Below the pieces are notes generated by a model. That model searched no databases. It was given only the letters and a program-made list of their open reading frames with translations, and was not told the origin of the DNA. The position numbers and the translations under genes are program-made. Positions 1-9,210 of a stretch of DNA of 64,000 bases are shown in pieces. Source of the DNA: Corynebacterium confusum (lineage in GTDB: Bacteria; Actinomycetota; Actinomycetes; Mycobacteriales; Mycobacteriaceae); the NCBI RefSeq assembly GCF_030408715.1, contig NZ_CP047202.1, forward strand, positions 1,576,294-1,640,293, given 5' to 3'. The stretch's first letter is position 1; the number at the start of each line of letters is the position of its first letter.

Positions 1-871
1 CCATGGCCGACGGCAGCATGCCGTCGAGCCGGTCCATCAGGCCGCCGTGGCCGGGCAGGATGGCGGACATGTCCTTGATGCCCAGCTCGCGCTTGAACTG
101 AGACTCCACCAGGTCGCCCAGGGTCGCGCAGAAGACCAGGCCCACGCCCATGAGCGCGCCAATCCAGGCGTCGGTGTGGAGCAGGAACTTCACGCTCAGG
201 GCGCCGGCCACGGTACCGAAGAAGATCGAGCCGGCGAAGCCTTCCCAGGATTTCTTGGGGCTCACCGCCGGTGCCATCGGATGCGAGCCAAACATCACGC
301 CCGCAACATAGCCGCCGGTGTCCGAGGCCACCACGCACAGCATGAACGTCAGGATGGAGGCCGAGCCGCTGGCCAGCGGGGTTTCCACCCGCGAGAGCAT
401 GGCGGCAAAGGCGCCGAAGAGGGGGATCCAGGTCAGCACGAAGATGCCGACCGACATGTCCCGCATGTAGTGGATCGGCGGGCGGTGCCGCCCGTTGTGG
501 AACAGACGACCAAACATCAGCGCCAGCACGGCCGTCACGTAGACCGCCACTAGGCCGCCGGCCTCCACGGGCCAGGAAATCCAGACCATGGCCTGCCCGC
601 CGATGATCATCAGCGTGCGCGGCAGGTGGTAGGAATGCTCCCGCAAGCGGGTAAGCACCTCCCACATGGCCACGCCGACGGCGACAGAGACCACCGGGTA
701 CCAGGCGAGCGGGCCAACCCACACCGCGAAGATGACCAATGCCCCGAGGGCGACCCCCACCCCAGTGGCGGCCGAGAGGTTGCGTCCCGCGCCGTTCTTC
801 GGCTTCGGCAGGTGGCGCCGAGCAGGCGCCGCTTGGGCGGGCGCGGGGTCGGGCGAAGCGGGATTGGTCAC
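1..871 (-). CDS. cdsA: Phosphatidate cytidylyltransferase (3' end beyond window)
   Basis: This membrane enzyme makes CDP-diacylglycerol from phosphatidate and CTP, the precursor of phosphatidylinositol, phosphatidylglycerol and cardiolipin. I translated the minus strand directly. The product starts VTNPASPDPAPAQ, has several hydrophobic segments, and near the left edge carries the CdsA signature: SPKKSWEG, then GDLVESQFKRELGIKD, then PGHGGLMDRLDG. The GTG start at 871 follows GAAGGAAC at Shine-Dalgarno distance. The last codons lie off the left edge, so the gene is partial. It is downstream of frr on the same strand, the usual frr-cdsA order. Function is confident; the exact start is slightly less so. 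Confidence 0.93.
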   Translation of the reverse strand, partial: MTNPASPDPAPAQAAPARRHLPKPKNGAGRNLSAATGVGVALGALVIFAVWVGPLAWYPVVSVAVGVAMWEVLTRLREHSYHLPRTLMIIGGQAMVWISWPVEAGGLVAVYVTAVLALMFGRLFHNGRHRPPIHYMRDMSVGIFVLTWIPLFGAFAAMLSRVETPLASGSASILTFMLCVVASDTGGYVAGVMFGSHPMAPAVSPKKSWEGFAGSIFFGTVAGALSVKFLLHTDAWIGALMGVGLVFCATLGDLVESQFKRELGIKDMSAILPGHGGLMDRLDGMLPSAM

Positions 872-982
872 TATCGTTCCTTCAATTGGCAAAGAAGTAT
901 CGAAAGGGCAATAAAACTTGGCCCCCGCGGCAGGCTATTCGCGTGACGCGGCGGCACCCTACTCAGATCGCTGACGGGGAGG

Positions 983-1540
983 CTAGACCTCCATCAGCTC
1001 GTTTTCCTTGTTCTCGACCAGCTTGTCGACCTGCTCGATGTAGCCGGAGGTGGTTTTCTCCATCTCCTTTTCGGCGGCCACGACCTCGTCCTCGCCGGCG
1101 TCGCCGTCCTTCTGCAGCTTCTTCAGCGACTCCATGGCCTTGCGGCGGATGTTGCGGATGGCGATCTTGCCGTCTTCGCCCTTGGACTTGGCCAGCTTGA
1201 CCATTTCCTTACGACGCTCCTCGGTCAGCTGCGGCACGGTAACGCGCAGCACGTGGCCGTCGTTGGTGGGGTTAACGCCCAGATCGGAGTTGCGGATGGC
1301 GTTTTCAATTTCGCCAATCATGGACTGCTCGTAGGGCTTGATGAGCAGCATGCGCGGCTCCGGGACCGACACGGTAGCCATCTGGGTGATGGGCGTCGGG
1401 GCGCCGTAGTATTCCGCGACCAGACCGTTAAACATGGCCGGGTTAGCGCGGCCGGTTCGGATGGTCACCAGCTGCTCGCGGGTGTGCTCCACCGAGGCGG
1501 CCATGTGCTCTTCCGCACTGAGTTGAATATCATCGATCAT
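983..1540 (-). CDS. frr: Ribosome recycling factor
   Basis: RRF works with EF-G to split the post-termination ribosome so it can be reused. The 185-aa product has the normal family length. It shows the typical N-terminal helix, the [20 protein letters not shown] segment and the C-terminal helix ending in KENELMEV. It lies between pyrH and cdsA on the same strand, the conserved bacterial order, and is probably cotranscribed with pyrH across a gap of about 75 bases. Confidence 0.97.
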   Translation of the reverse strand: MIDDIQLSAEEHMAASVEHTREQLVTIRTGRANPAMFNGLVAEYYGAPTPITQMATVSVPEPRMLLIKPYEQSMIGEIENAIRNSDLGVNPTNDGHVLRVTVPQLTEERRKEMVKLAKSKGEDGKIAIRNIRRKAMESLKKLQKDGDAGEDEVVAAEKEMEKTTSGYIEQVDKLVENKENELMEV

Positions 1541-1614
1541 GAGTTAACGTTTCTCCCTTGAAATATCGAAACTAGCTGGGGAAAACCCTAGCAGGTTTAG
1601 CGCTTCTTTTGCTA

Positions 1615-2352
1615 TTAGGACTGCACCAGAGTGCCGATCTGTTCGCCCGCCACGGCGCGGGCGATGTTGCCCTCCTCCAGCAGGTTGAAGACCAGGATCG
1701 GCATGTTGTTGTCCATGCACAGGCTGAAGGCGGTCGCGTCCGCGACCTTGAGACCCTTTTCGATGACTTCCTTCGGAGTGATCTCGCTGTAGAGCTCCGC
1801 GTCGGGGTTGGTGCGCGGGTCGTCGGAGTAGACGCCGTCGACAGCCTTAGCAAGGAAGAGGACCTCCGCGCCGATCTCCAGCGCGCGCTGCGCCGCCGTG
1901 GTGTCCGTGGAGAAGTACGGCATGCCCATGCCGGCGCCGAAGATGACCACGCGGCCCTTTTCCAGGTGGCGCTCGGCGCGCAGCGGCAGGTAGGGCTCCG
2001 CGATCTGCGCCATGTTGATGGAGGTCTGCACGCGGCAGTCGACGCCCAGCTGCTTCAGGAAGTCCTGCAGCGCCAGCGAGTTCATCACGGTGCCCAGCAT
2101 GCCCATGTAGTCGGAGCGGGCGCGGTCCATACCGCGCTGGGACAGCTCGGCGCCGCGGAAGAAGTTGCCGCCGCCGATGACGACGGCGATCTCCGTGCCG
2201 TTGTTCGCCACCTCAGCGATCTGCCGGGCCACGTTTTCGACCACGTCCGGGTCGATGCCCACTTTGCCGCCGCCGAACATCTCGCCGCCGAGCTTGAGCA
2301 TTACGCGCTTGTAGCCGGTCCTGTTTGTGCCTTCTGGGGTGGTCTCAGGCAT
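1615..2352 (-). CDS. pyrH: Uridylate kinase
   Basis: PyrH phosphorylates UMP to UDP in pyrimidine biosynthesis. The reading frame is open further upstream (to 2412), but ATG 2352 is preceded by AAGGAG five bases away and gives a 245-aa protein close to the usual length. Visible motifs include the lysine/glycine-rich [14 protein letters not shown] near the N-terminus, IGGGNFFRG, the [18 protein letters not shown] region and [15 protein letters not shown]. These are typical of the bacterial UMP kinase (amino acid kinase fold). The gene sits between tsf and frr. Confidence 0.95.
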   Translation of the reverse strand: MPETTPEGTNRTGYKRVMLKLGGEMFGGGKVGIDPDVVENVARQIAEVANNGTEIAVVIGGGNFFRGAELSQRGMDRARSDYMGMLGTVMNSLALQDFLKQLGVDCRVQTSINMAQIAEPYLPLRAERHLEKGRVVIFGAGMGMPYFSTDTTAAQRALEIGAEVLFLAKAVDGVYSDDPRTNPDAELYSEITPKEVIEKGLKVADATAFSLCMDNNMPILVFNLLEEGNIARAVAGEQIGTLVQS

Positions 2353-2510
2353 GTCGTCTCCTTCATCATGGAACGTAGAACAAGGTTTCTTTCGTTTCGA
2401 CTTATCGTCCAAACGCGGGTCGCATTCATTCTACCCACTCCGGCCGCCTGCCTCCCCATGCCCCGCCCCACCGGCCGCAGCCCGCGCGCAATCGCCCAAG
2501 ACGCAACAAA

Positions 2511-2553
2511 CCCCAGGAAGCATGCCTCCCGGCTAGGAGGTAACTTCCTGGGG
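2511..2553 (-). terminator. Double-stem terminator downstream of tsf
   Basis: A 10-bp perfect stem (CCCCAGGAAG with CTTCCTGGGG) encloses a second short stem (CCTCC/GGAGG). On the minus strand it is followed by TTTGTTG. It lies between the tsf stop and pyrH, so it probably ends or attenuates the rpsB-tsf transcript. Confidence 0.75.
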
Positions 2554-2594
2554 TAAAGTCCGCGCGCGTTCGTGCGCTGGGCTGGGGCCTATAT

Positions 2595-3407
2595 TTAGGC
2601 GCCCACCTCGTAGCGGACGAAGCCGGTGACGGTGGTGCCGGCTTCCTCAGCTACCTGCTTGACGGTCTTCTTGCTGTCGGAGACCGAAGCCTGCTCCAGC
2701 AGGACGACGGACTTGTAGAAGCCGTTCAGGCGGCCTTCCACGATCTTCGGCAGGGCAGCCTCCGGCTTGCCCTCCTCACGAGTGGTGGCCTCGGCGATCT
2801 CGCGCTCCTTCTCCACGATCTCGGACGGCACGTCCTCACGGGTCAGGTACTCAGCGTTCATAGCGGCGATCTGCAGAGCGACGGCGTGAGCGCCCTCGGC
2901 GTTGCCCTCGTAAGCAACCAGCACGCCCACTGCCGGCGGCAGGTCGGCGGAACGCTGGTGCAGGTAAGTAGCGACGTTGTTGCCCTCGATGGTCACAGCG
3001 CGACGAGCCTGCAGCTTCTCACCGATCTTGGCGGACTCTTCGTCGATCAGGGTGGAGACGGCCTTGCCGTCGACCTCCACGGCGTTGAGCTCCTCGGTGG
3101 AGTTGGCCTTAGCGGCAGCGGCGGCCTCGGCAATCTTAGCGGCGAAAGCCTTGAAGTCCTCGTTCTTCGCCACGAAGTCGGTCTCGCAGTTAATCTCGAC
3201 CATGGTGTTGCCGGACACGGCCACTAGGCCCTCGGTAGCTTCGCGGTCTGCGCGCTTGGAGACGGACTTAGCGCCCTTGATGCGCAGCAGCTCGACGGCC
3301 TTGTCGTAGTCGCCGCCAGATTCCTCGAGTGCCTTCTTGCAGTCGAGCATGCCGGAACCGGTTGCCTCGCGCAGTGCCTTGACGTCTGCAGCAGTGTAGT
3401 TCGCCAT
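2595..3407 (-). CDS. tsf: Translation elongation factor Ts
   Basis: EF-Ts is the guanine-nucleotide exchange factor for EF-Tu. The 270-aa protein begins [20 protein letters not shown] and has the [10 protein letters not shown] motif that contacts EF-Tu. Its length is normal for actinobacteria. A strong AGGAGG Shine-Dalgarno precedes the ATG. It lies 286 bases downstream of rpsB, the standard pairing. A weak hairpin in the gap may allow partial readthrough from rpsB. Confidence 0.97.
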   Translation of the reverse strand: MANYTAADVKALREATGSGMLDCKKALEESGGDYDKAVELLRIKGAKSVSKRADREATEGLVAVSGNTMVEINCETDFVAKNEDFKAFAAKIAEAAAAAKANSTEELNAVEVDGKAVSTLIDEESAKIGEKLQARRAVTIEGNNVATYLHQRSADLPPAVGVLVAYEGNAEGAHAVALQIAAMNAEYLTREDVPSEIVEKEREIAEATTREEGKPEAALPKIVEGRLNGFYKSVVLLEQASVSDSKKTVKQVAEEAGTTVTGFVRYEVGA

Positions 3408-3633
3408 AATTCGGGCGATCCTCCTTGTGTAAAAAACGATGTTCGATGCACAAGCGTAGCCGATTAGCTCAGGTGCCGCCGGCGTAGGGTGGCCTTTTTA
3501 CACTCCCCAAGCCGGGCTGAGGCCCGCTTGTCCTAAAGCTTCAATGCTCATGCCGCTTGCCTCGACACTCACCGCGCGCACGGCGGGTGGTGTTTAGCCA
3601 AGGTAAGCGTCCACCAGCATACGCTACAGCAAA

Positions 3634-3658
3634 CCCCCGAGCCCACCGTTTACGGGGG
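3634..3658 (-). terminator. Weak hairpin between rpsB and tsf
   Basis: A 6-bp G/C stem (CCCCCG/CGGGGG) with a 13-base loop is followed on the minus strand by TTTGCTG. It is at most a leaky terminator or attenuator. The rest of the 286-base rpsB-tsf gap shows no coding potential. Confidence 0.4.
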
Positions 3659-3693
3659 CGCGGGGGCAACTGTTGGATTAGCCTTTTAGGGGC

Positions 3694-4572
3694 TTAGTTG
3701 CCGGCCGGCTGCTGGCCTTCCGGCTTCTGGACCTCGCCCTCAACCTTGAGTGCGTCCTCCGAGGACTGCTCAGCCTCGGTAGCCGAAGCCGGGTCGGAAG
3801 CGGCGGCGGCCTCAGCGGCGTCGCGCTGCTCCTTGGATGCGGAGTCACCGGCGGCTTCCTTAGCGGCGGCCAGCTGGCGCTCTTCGCGAGCCTTGCGGCC
3901 CTCCTCGACTGCAGTGGCGACGATGCCAGTCAGCAGCTTGGTGGAGCGAATGGCGTCGTCGTTGCCTGGGATCGGGTAGTCGACGTCGTCCGGGTCGCAG
4001 TTGGTATCCAGGATGGCAACCACCGGGATGTTGAGCTTGTGAGCTTCCTTAACTGCGATGTGCTCCTTGTTGGTGTCCACGATCCACAGTGCGGACGGAG
4101 CCTTGGTCATGTCGGAGATGCCGCCCAGGACGCGCTCCAGCTTGGTGCGCTCGCGGTTGAGCATCAGGACTTCCTTCTTGGTGCGGCCCTTGTAGCCGTC
4201 CTCGGCCGCGTCCATGGCCTGAAGTTCCTTCATGCGCTTCAGCCGCTTAGCAACGGTCTGGAAGTTGGTGAGCATGCCGCCCAGCCAGCGGTGGTTGACG
4301 TACGGCATACCAACGCGCTCGGCCTCTTCGGCGACGGCTTCCTGAGCTTGCTTCTTGGTGCCCACGAAAAGGATGGTGCCGCCGTGTGCGACGGTCTCCT
4401 TCACGAACTCGAAGGCCTCATCGATGTAGGTCAGGGTCTGCTGCAGGTCAATGATGTAGATGCCGTTACGGTCGGTGAAGATGTGACGGCGCATTTTCGG
4501 ATTCCAGCGACGGGTCTGGTGGCCAAAGTGCACACCAGCGTCGAGGAGCTCGCGCATGGTTACGACTGCCAT
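3694..4572 (-). CDS. rpsB: 30S ribosomal protein S2
   Basis: S2 joins the small subunit late in assembly and contacts S1 or its substitutes near the platform. The 292-aa product begins [23 protein letters not shown] and contains the conserved [20 protein letters not shown] and [22 protein letters not shown] segments. After about residue 225 there is an alanine/glutamate-rich acidic tail, common in corynebacteria. Its long leader contains two hairpins, and a GGAAAG Shine-Dalgarno precedes the ATG. Confidence 0.97.
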   Translation of the reverse strand: MAVVTMRELLDAGVHFGHQTRRWNPKMRRHIFTDRNGIYIIDLQQTLTYIDEAFEFVKETVAHGGTILFVGTKKQAQEAVAEEAERVGMPYVNHRWLGGMLTNFQTVAKRLKRMKELQAMDAAEDGYKGRTKKEVLMLNRERTKLERVLGGISDMTKAPSALWIVDTNKEHIAVKEAHKLNIPVVAILDTNCDPDDVDYPIPGNDDAIRSTKLLTGIVATAVEEGRKAREERQLAAAKEAAGDSASKEQRDAAEAAAASDPASATEAEQSSEDALKVEGEVQKPEGQQPAGN

Positions 4573-4620
4573 GTTTCGCTCGCTTTCCTAGTTCGGTTTT
4601 GGTTTTGGACAAATGTGTTC

Positions 4621-4698
4621 GTGCGGGTTTTTATCCCGCACCCTGGCTACGAAGGCCGTGGCCAACACCCCGCGTTAACCGCGGGGACCGCGTTGGCC
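4621..4698 (-). promoter_or_regulatory. Tandem hairpins in the rpsB mRNA leader
   Basis: Read on the minus strand, the leader folds first into a two-part stem: seven pairs GGCCAAC/GTTGGCC outside (4660-4666 with 4692-4698) and seven pairs CCCCGCG/CGCGGGG inside (4668-4674 with 4680-4686). A second perfect 7-bp stem, GTGCGGG/CCCGCAC (4621-4627 with 4635-4641), has an A/T loop. Neither ends in a U-run, so these look like a leader structure rather than a terminator. Autoregulation by S2 is known in other bacteria; here it is only inferred. Confidence 0.5.
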
Positions 4699-4911
4699 GC
4701 GACTGCTGCGCACCTTCTAGCAGGAGGCAGCGGCTTCGCCGCGCGTAGTCAGCACGCCCGCGCGCGTCGAAATGATGAAAAGCTCAGGCACGCACGCAAG
4801 ACATACTGCTGCGCTCAATAATAGCCCGAAATCCTGGCCGCGCCAAAACATAAGCGCACCTGTGGATAGCCCCGTGTTGACAGGTCAACCAAATTGGCCA
4901 ATTTCGGCGAG

Positions 4912-4920
4912 TTATCCACA
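4912..4920 (+). promoter_or_regulatory. Consensus DnaA-box sequence TTATCCACA
   Basis: A perfect 9/9 match to the DnaA-box consensus lies in the rpsB/M23 intergenic region. An inverted copy with one mismatch (TGTGGATAG) starts at 4861. The surrounding GAGTTATCCACAG recurs near 9707 and 18568. Confidence 0.5.
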
Positions 4921-4973
4921 GGCCGCGCGGCGCCCCCTTCCCCCGCCGTCGGCATCCCCGCCACAGTGAAGGC

Positions 4974-5471
4974 ATGATTTTTTCACGAATTGTTCCCCGT
5001 ATCCTGTCCGCCTGCTGTTCAACCACCGTCTTCCTTCTCTTACTCGCTCCCCCGGCCGCCCTGGCCTACGTCGATCCCGTCTCCGGCTCCCCGAGCCCGG
5101 GCCAGGTATTGCGCGGCTTCGACCCGCCGGCGCAGCGCTGGCTCGCCGGCCACCGCGGCGTCGACCTGGCGCTTGCGGTCGGCTCCCCGGTCCGCGCTGC
5201 CGACGACGGCCGCGTCGCCTTCGCCGGGGTGGTAGCCGGCAAGCCGGTGGTCTCCATCGACCACGCGGACGGCATCCGCACCACCTATGAACCCGTCCAC
5301 GCCCGGGTCCGCCGCGGCGAGGCCGTCACCACCGGCCAGGTTATCGGCACGCTGGGCCACCCGCACGACGGCAAGCCCGGGCTGCACTGGGGCGCTAGGC
5401 GCGGCCCGGAAGACTACCTCGACCCGCTCAGCCTGCTAGGCAGCCCGGTAATTCGCCTCAAGCCACTCTAG
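4974..5471 (+). CDS. Secreted M23 (LytM-like) peptidase-domain protein
   Basis: The 165-aa product starts with a signal peptide (basic N-terminus, hydrophobic core at residues 10-28, likely cleavage after ALA at residue 31). The rest is one compact M23 domain. The zinc-ligand pair is visible as H60 and D64 in GHRGVDLA, and the third ligand as H138 in GLHWG. The family's usual HxH has glycine (G136) in place of the first histidine, normally the catalytic base. It may still bind zinc, but peptidase activity is uncertain. GTGAAGG precedes the ATG. It is divergent from rpsB, as I recall for related genomes. Confidence 0.8.
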   Translation: MIFSRIVPRILSACCSTTVFLLLLAPPAALAYVDPVSGSPSPGQVLRGFDPPAQRWLAGHRGVDLALAVGSPVRAADDGRVAFAGVVAGKPVVSIDHADGIRTTYEPVHARVRRGEAVTTGQVIGTLGHPHDGKPGLHWGARRGPEDYLDPLSLLGSPVIRLKPL

Positions 5472-5497
5472 GGCGCATACCTTTCTCGGCCGGTGCT

Positions 5498-6394
5498 CTA
5501 CGCCCGCGGGTGCGCCTGCCGGTAGACCTCCTGCAGGCGCTGCGCGGAGACGTGCGTATAGACCTGCGTGGTCTGCAGTGAGGAGTGCCCGAGCAGCTCC
5601 TGGACCACGCGCAGGTCCGCCCCGCCCTCAAGCAAGTGCGTCGCCGCCGAGTGCCGCAGCCCGTGCGGGGACAGATCCGGCGTGCCGGTCACGGCCCCGG
5701 CGCGCTCGACGATGCGCCTGACCTGCCGCACATCAATCCGCTTGCCCCGCACGCCGACAAACAAGGCGTCCTCGACGGCGGCCATGCGGGGGCGGACATC
5801 GTCGAGCCAGTGCGCCAGGGCATCGGCAGCCGCGTGTCCAAAGGGCACCACCCGCTGCTTGTTGCCCTTACCCGTGACCCGGGCGGTGCACCGGGCAAGA
5901 TCGACGTCACCGCAGTCCAGCCCGGCCAGCTCCGCGACGCGCATGCCGGTGGCGTACAAAAGCTCCAGGATGGCGCTGTCGCGAGCGAATTCCTCCTCGT
6001 TGTGGGAGACCGCGTTGCCGACCAGCTCGCCGGCCTGGGTAGTGCCCAACACCGTCGGCAGGTGCTTGTCTACCTTGGGGCTGACCAGCCGCGCGGCCAC
6101 GTCGGCGTCCAGGTAGCCCTGGCGCTGCGCCCAGGTGGAAAAGGCGCGCACCGCCGCGGTACGGCGCGCCAGGGTGGAGCGGGCCTTGCCCTGGCTGACC
6201 GCCTCCGCCAGCCACGCGCGCAGCGCGTTGAGGCGGAACTCCGCGAAGGTGCCCACGGTCCGGGACAAGTCAAGCAAGTCGGAGCGGTAGCCGCGCACGG
6301 TCGCCGCCGACTTGCCTTCCACCAGCCGCTGGTGCTCGGCGAAGTCCTCGATCGCCTCGGCTAGCTGGCCGGCGGGGCAGGGCGTGGTAGTCAT
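5498..6394 (-). CDS. xerC: Tyrosine recombinase XerC
   Basis: XerC acts with XerD at dif to resolve chromosome dimers. From ATG 6394 the protein is 298 aa, the usual length; the frame stays open upstream only as non-homologous sequence. It has an N-terminal SAM-like core-binding domain (residues about 10-95) and a catalytic domain with R152, K176, H244, R247, H270 and nucleophile Y279 all present. The start lies seven bases after a TAGACT -10 element with no strong Shine-Dalgarno, so the mRNA is probably leaderless. It is downstream of dprA and convergent with the M23 gene. Confidence 0.95.
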   Translation of the reverse strand: MTTTPCPAGQLAEAIEDFAEHQRLVEGKSAATVRGYRSDLLDLSRTVGTFAEFRLNALRAWLAEAVSQGKARSTLARRTAAVRAFSTWAQRQGYLDADVAARLVSPKVDKHLPTVLGTTQAGELVGNAVSHNEEEFARDSAILELLYATGMRVAELAGLDCGDVDLARCTARVTGKGNKQRVVPFGHAAADALAHWLDDVRPRMAAVEDALFVGVRGKRIDVRQVRRIVERAGAVTGTPDLSPHGLRHSAATHLLEGGADLRVVQELLGHSSLQTTQVYTHVSAQRLQEVYRQAHPRA

Positions 6395-6401
6395 GCCCCA
6401 C

Positions 6402-6407
6402 AGTCTA
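6402..6407 (-). promoter_or_regulatory. -10 element of leaderless xerC promoter
   Basis: TAGACT on the minus strand is separated by seven bases (GTGGGGC) from the xerC ATG, so transcription would start at or next to the A of the start codon. Confidence 0.55.
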
Positions 6408-6422
6408 GTCCGCGGGGCGCCC

Positions 6423-7619
6423 CTAGTACCCTTCTGCCAGCCCGTCGCGGACCCAGAGGTTACCCTGGCGGCGGACCAGCTGCTGCTTTTCCAGCGCGAC
6501 CAGTAGGTGGATGGCCAGCGGCAGGCGCATCCCGGCATCGCGGGCGATGTCCTGGGCGCGCGCTCCCTCGGCGCGGTCGCTGGGCGGGACGGCGTCAAAA
6601 ACGCGCAGCTCGTTGCGCGACAGGCGCTGGGTGGGGCTGGCGGCAAAGTCCAGCTCGAACTGCTCGCCCGCGTCCACCTGCCCCACTGGGCTGATGAGCT
6701 CCCGGATCTGCTCCGCGTTCGCCACCAGCTGGGCGCGGTGCTCCTGGATGCGCAGGTGGCAGCCCACCGACCCGCGGCCGGTGATCGGCCCGGGCACGGC
6801 CATGACCACCTTGCCGAGCGCCTCCGCCCAGTTGGCGGTGTTCAGCGCTCCGGAGCGAAACGACGCCTCCACCACCACGGTCCCCGCCGTCAGCGCGGCC
6901 ACCAGGCGGTTGCGCGTGAGGAAGCGGTGGCGCTGCGGCGTAGTGCCCGGCGGGTATTCGCTGACCATGACGCCGCGCGCGGCGATGGCGTTAAACAGCG
7001 GCTCGTTGCGCGCCGGGTACGGGTAATCGATGCCGCACGCGGCCACCGCCACCGTTAACCCGCCGCTGTCGAGTGCTTGCTGGTGGGCGGTGGTGTCAAT
7101 GCCGAGCGCCCCTCCGGAGACCACCGTGACGTGGTGTTGGCACAGGTCGCGGGTAAGCAGCTGGGTCGCCTCGTAGCCATAGCGGCTCATCGCCCGGGTG
7201 CCAACTAGGGCGACAGACTCTTGCACGGCCTGCCCCAGGTCGCCGCCGCGCACCCACAGCGAGTGCGGGGCCACGGCCTCGGCGTTGAAGCTGGCGGGAG
7301 CCTCCCCCGCCACCTGGCCGAAAAAGCCGAAGGCGCGTGCGAACTCGTCGAGGGGCCATTCCGGGTCCTCGGGCGTGATCAGCCGGGCACCCACGCTACG
7401 GGCGGCCGCTAAGTCCTCGTCCTGGCGCAGCCAATCGCGCCGACTGACGGTCTGGCGCAGCAGCGGGCCTACCCAGTCCCGGGCGTGGTAGACGCCGTGG
7501 GCGACCTCGTCGACCGGGTACTCGGCCAGCAGCGCGGCCAGGTGCCGCGACGGGCCCTCCACGACCCGGTTCAGGTAGACCCAGGCGTCGAGCTCGGTGC
7601 GCAAGTGAAAATCGGACAT
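6423..7619 (-). CDS. dprA: DNA processing protein DprA
   Basis: DprA binds incoming single-stranded DNA and loads RecA during transformation. It is also kept in many bacteria not known to be competent. The 398-aa protein has the Rossmann-like DprA fold: VALVGTR at 136-142, SGGALGID at 168-175, RNR ending at 238, and EASFRSGAL at 251-259. A C-terminal winged-helix-like region starts near residue 325. GAGGAAAG gives a good Shine-Dalgarno. It follows comM on the same strand; the comM-dprA-xerC order is common in actinobacteria. Confidence 0.94.
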   Translation of the reverse strand: MSDFHLRTELDAWVYLNRVVEGPSRHLAALLAEYPVDEVAHGVYHARDWVGPLLRQTVSRRDWLRQDEDLAAARSVGARLITPEDPEWPLDEFARAFGFFGQVAGEAPASFNAEAVAPHSLWVRGGDLGQAVQESVALVGTRAMSRYGYEATQLLTRDLCQHHVTVVSGGALGIDTTAHQQALDSGGLTVAVAACGIDYPYPARNEPLFNAIAARGVMVSEYPPGTTPQRHRFLTRNRLVAALTAGTVVVEASFRSGALNTANWAEALGKVVMAVPGPITGRGSVGCHLRIQEHRAQLVANAEQIRELISPVGQVDAGEQFELDFAASPTQRLSRNELRVFDAVPPSDRAEGARAQDIARDAGMRLPLAIHLLVALEKQQLVRRQGNLWVRDGLAEGY

Positions 7620-7656
7620 AAAGCTTTCCTCCCCCTATTGTTATTCCGCTTACGGA

Positions 7657-9210
7657 TTAGAGCGTGGAGTCCTGCCGCAGCTCCAGCGCCTGCGAGATCA
7701 AATCCAAGTCCGGCTGCTCAAGGCCGGCCAGGTCCGCGAGCGTCCAGGCCACCTTCAGCGCCCTATCGATGCCGCGCTGGGTGATATCCCCCATCAGCAG
7801 CAGGGCCTTGAGCGTTTCCATCGCGTCTTCGGTCGCCGGGTATTCCCGCCGCATCCAAAACGTCGGCACCGCGGCGTTGGTGCGGACATCCAGGCCGGCG
7901 CTCCGCCACCGAGCCGCGGATCGCTCCCGGGCCGCGGCCACCCGCTCGGCGATGACGGCGGAGGGCTCCTCGTCCGCGCTGCCGATGACCGCCCCCTGGG
8001 CGCTCAGGCTCAGGATGATGTCCAGGCGGTCGCGCAGCGGGCCGGAGATGTTGCGCAGGTAGTTCTGCCGGTCGGCGGAGCGGCACCGGCAACGGGAGGC
8101 CTGGTCGGCCCCGCAGCGGCACGGGTTGGCGGCCATGACCAGCTGGAAGCGCGCGGGGAAGCTGACCTCCCGGCGCGCCCGGGCCACGCGCACGATGCCC
8201 TCCTCCAGCGGCGCGCGCAGGCCGTCCAGGAAGGCGGCGGGGATTTCGGAGACCTCGTCGAGGAAGAGCACGCCGTTGTGGGCCAGGCTGACCGCGCCGG
8301 GGCGCACGCGTGCTCCCCCGCCGCCGAGCAGACCCGCCCGCGTCACCGAGGAGTGCGGGGCGATAAACGGCGCGTGCCCGATGACCGTCCCGGCCGATCC
8401 CGCCAGCGAGTGGACGGCGGTCGTCTCGACGGATTCGTCGGTGCTCAGCGCCGGCAGGATGCTGGGCAGGCGCGCCGCGATCATGGACTTGCCGGAGCCG
8501 GGCGGGCCGACCATCATCAAGTGGTGGCCGCCGGCCGCCGCGATCTCCGCGGCCTTCTTCGCCGACGCCTGGCCGGCCACGTCCCGGAAATCCAGCGGCG
8601 TGCGCGACGCCTGTGCGTGCGCGCCCGGCCCGGCCGCCGCGGCGGCCGACTGCAGCGGAGTCGCCCCACAGACCCACGCCAGCGCCCGCTCAAGCGTCGG
8701 TGCAACCAGCACGTTCATGTCAGAGATGAGCGCGGCCTCCGCCGCGTTGTCCGGCGGGATGAGCACCGTGCGGTAGCCGTGCTTGCGCGCCGACAGCAGC
8801 GCCGGGATGACCCCGGGCACCCCGCGCACGGTCCCGTCCAGGCCCAGCTCGCCCAGCACCAGGCAGCTGGCCAGGCGCCCCGCGGGGCTGGCGCCGTCGA
8901 TGCCTGTTTCCAGGTCCGCCTCCGGTCCCATCGCCGCGACCAGGATGGCCAGCGCCATGGGCAGGTCGAAGTGGGAGCCGGACTTCGGCATGGACGCCGG
9001 CGACATGGAGATGATGATCTTCGTCTTGGGCCAGCGCAGCTGCGAGTTGGTCACCGCGGTGCGCATGCGCTCGCGGGATTCCGTGATGGCGGTATCCGCC
9101 AGGCCCACCACGTGGGTACCCGGCAGCCCGGCCCCAATATTGGCCTCGACGGTGACCACGTTGGCCAAGACCCCGTCCAGGGCGGTCGTATAGCATTTAC
9201 CGAGCGCCAT
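7657..9210 (-). CDS. comM: YifB/ComM family AAA+ ATPase (Mg-chelatase-like)
   Basis: ComM is a hexameric helicase that promotes branch migration when transformed DNA is integrated. From ATG 9210 the product is 517 aa. Residues 1-170 form the N-terminal ChlI-like (Lon S5-fold) domain. Walker A GPPGSGKS is at 235-242 and Walker B GVLFLDE near 313. A cysteine cluster (NPCRCG...CRC, about 363-376) and the C-terminal Mg-chelatase domain follow. The start overlaps the end of yraN by 14 bases. An adjacent ATG at 9213 is also possible but lies very close to the GGGGG ribosome-binding stretch. Confidence 0.93.
   Translation of the reverse strand: MALGKCYTTALDGVLANVVTVEANIGAGLPGTHVVGLADTAITESRERMRTAVTNSQLRWPKTKIIISMSPASMPKSGSHFDLPMALAILVAAMGPEADLETGIDGASPAGRLASCLVLGELGLDGTVRGVPGVIPALLSARKHGYRTVLIPPDNAAEAALISDMNVLVAPTLERALAWVCGATPLQSAAAAAGPGAHAQASRTPLDFRDVAGQASAKKAAEIAAAGGHHLMMVGPPGSGKSMIAARLPSILPALSTDESVETTAVHSLAGSAGTVIGHAPFIAPHSSVTRAGLLGGGGARVRPGAVSLAHNGVLFLDEVSEIPAAFLDGLRAPLEEGIVRVARARREVSFPARFQLVMAANPCRCGADQASRCRCRSADRQNYLRNISGPLRDRLDIILSLSAQGAVIGSADEEPSAVIAERVAAARERSAARWRSAGLDVRTNAAVPTFWMRREYPATEDAMETLKALLLMGDITQRGIDRALKVAWTLADLAGLEQPDLDLISQALELRQDSTL

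Larger units (their letters stand above)
4573..4973. other. 401-base divergent region between rpsB and the M23 gene
   Basis: No convincing open reading frame is seen here. The part next to rpsB holds two leader hairpins (4621-4641 and 4660-4698). The half nearer the M23 gene holds a perfect DnaA-box sequence at 4912-4920 and a one-mismatch inverted copy beginning at 4861. Promoters for both divergent genes must lie here, but I cannot assign convincing -10/-35 pairs. Confidence 0.6.
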
